A stretch of 42,598 nucleotides of DNA from Thermomucor indicae-seudaticae (lineage: Eukaryota > Mucoromycota > Mucoromycetes > Mucorales > Lichtheimiaceae), in the NCBI GenBank assembly GCA_000787465.1, contig JSYX01000294.1, positions 1 through 42,598 of the forward strand, read 5' to 3'. How positions within the stretch are numbered: position 1 is the stretch's first letter; each line of letters begins with the position of its first letter. The translations under genes and the position numbers were made by a program. The notes beneath the pieces are model-generated. The model was not told the origin of the DNA and searched no databases. It worked only from the letters and a program-made list of their open reading frames with translations. Shown here in pieces: positions 41,980 to 42,598 of this stretch.

Positions 41980-42598
41980 CCGGGGAGCGAGTGATCTGGT
42001 ATCGCTTTTTGTAAATATCTAAAGAACGAGTTATATGCGCCAAAATGATATCGCTTTGAGGAAAAAAATAAATATCAAAAATGACATGCTGTATGCCAGC
42101 TTATTGCTGGAAGGAGGATTAGGCGTGAGATGTTTGGATAGAAGGGGATAACTAAAGGTTGCTGATATGGTGTGACGAAGTTACCGAGTTAGATGAAAGG
42201 AAGATTGATTCAACGTGGATGTAGCCATGCTTAAGGTCTTGATATCTTGTTGTGCGACATGCCAAGCACGACAAGGCTTGCTGCTTCCTTGATCGTTAAT
42301 TTTGCTGCATCTGTATCTTGTGTGAAGATCAATGATCTGGCTGCGTCTGACGGTCGACAAAACCCACTATGGAAAGGTCACCCATATCTACTGACTAATT
42401 GAGTCCGCATTTTCCAATGTTTCCCACTGTTTATTCAGTGTCAACTTACCGGGGTCAGAGTCAAAGACAAAGCCAAAGAAAGAGAGAAACACACTGCACT
42501 CGTCTTTTTATATGACTTTTCCGTGAATTGTTTCAAACACTGACGCAAGTCTTTTCGTATTCTGACGCATGTCGTTTCTTCTGTTCGAAACTTCATAT
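41980..42598. other. Region downstream of HRD1, no gene supported
   Basis: Begins with the HRD1 3' UTR (AAAAAAATAAATA near 42061). Short frames on either strand do not splice into a recognisable protein. Confidence 0.4.
42504..42569 (-). promoter_or_regulatory. Candidate minus-strand promoter at right edge
   Basis: On the minus strand TATAAAAAG (42512-42504) is preceded by two TGCGTCA motifs (42569-42563 and 42547-42541) spaced 22 nt. These are bZIP/ATF-like half sites. A GTAAGT donor follows near 42450. A minus-strand transcript running toward HRD1 would fit, but no coding frame was found. Confidence 0.4.

Overview
This window is a gene-dense stretch of a nuclear fungal chromosome. Almost every gene is broken by short introns, mostly 50-75 nt, with GTAAGT/GTATGT-type donors and CTNAC or TACTAAC branch sites. 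Gene content includes a cellular RNA-directed RNA polymerase, Dcp2, dolichol kinase, a fungal-type ESSS complex I subunit, PMP3, HRD1 and a GAR-domain microtubule protein. One intron is a convincing U12-type AT-AC intron. Together these suggest an early-diverging fungus, most likely Mucoromycota (Mucorales-like); that placement is inference. No bacterial, phage, CRISPR or rRNA material was found.

Layout, left to right: an RRM-containing RNAi-type RdRP (1-4219, +, left end open); a 1.2-kb spacer with a degenerate repeat pair; PIF1 helicase (5496-8256, +) behind a cluster of G1/S-type promoter motifs; a VPS17-like sorting nexin (8253-9877, -) whose stop codon overlaps the PIF1 stop in a shared CTAG; a 1.3-kb spacer I could not assign; a CDC4/FBW7-type F-box WD40 protein (11215-13514, -); a long divergent promoter; catalase (15045-16955, +); a zinc alcohol dehydrogenase (17249-18711, -); a spacer holding a 203-bp MITE with TA duplications; mitochondrial release factor 1 (19819-21384, -); DCP2 (21832-23188, +); dolichol kinase (23377-26202, +); an unrecognised roughly 1083-residue protein with a C-terminal membrane anchor (26272-30065, +); complex I subunit ESSS/NDUFB11 (30248-30665, -); an intronless Kar9/GAS2-like microtubule protein (31799-34684, +); two tandem MATE transporters (34806-36379 and 36798-38411, both -); PMP3 (39104-39468, +); and HRD1 (39916-41979, +). 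The last 600 bases hold only a candidate minus-strand promoter.

The genes are mostly unrelated housekeeping genes, not one pathway. Loose themes are RNA control (RdRP, DCP2), genome and cell-cycle control (PIF1, CDC4), the ER and secretory system (dolichol kinase, HRD1, VPS17) and membrane transport (MATE pair, PMP3). The most unusual features are in the gene architecture. They are a minor-spliceosome intron in DCP2, at least four GC-AG introns that all start GCAAGT, the overlapping PIF1/VPS17 stop codons in a genome with an RNAi polymerase, coding exons of 23-29 nt, and the MITE. All exon coordinates were derived by hand from reading frame, splice motifs and conserved protein motifs. The least certain parts are the dolichol kinase N-terminus and the last intron of the 26272-30065 gene.
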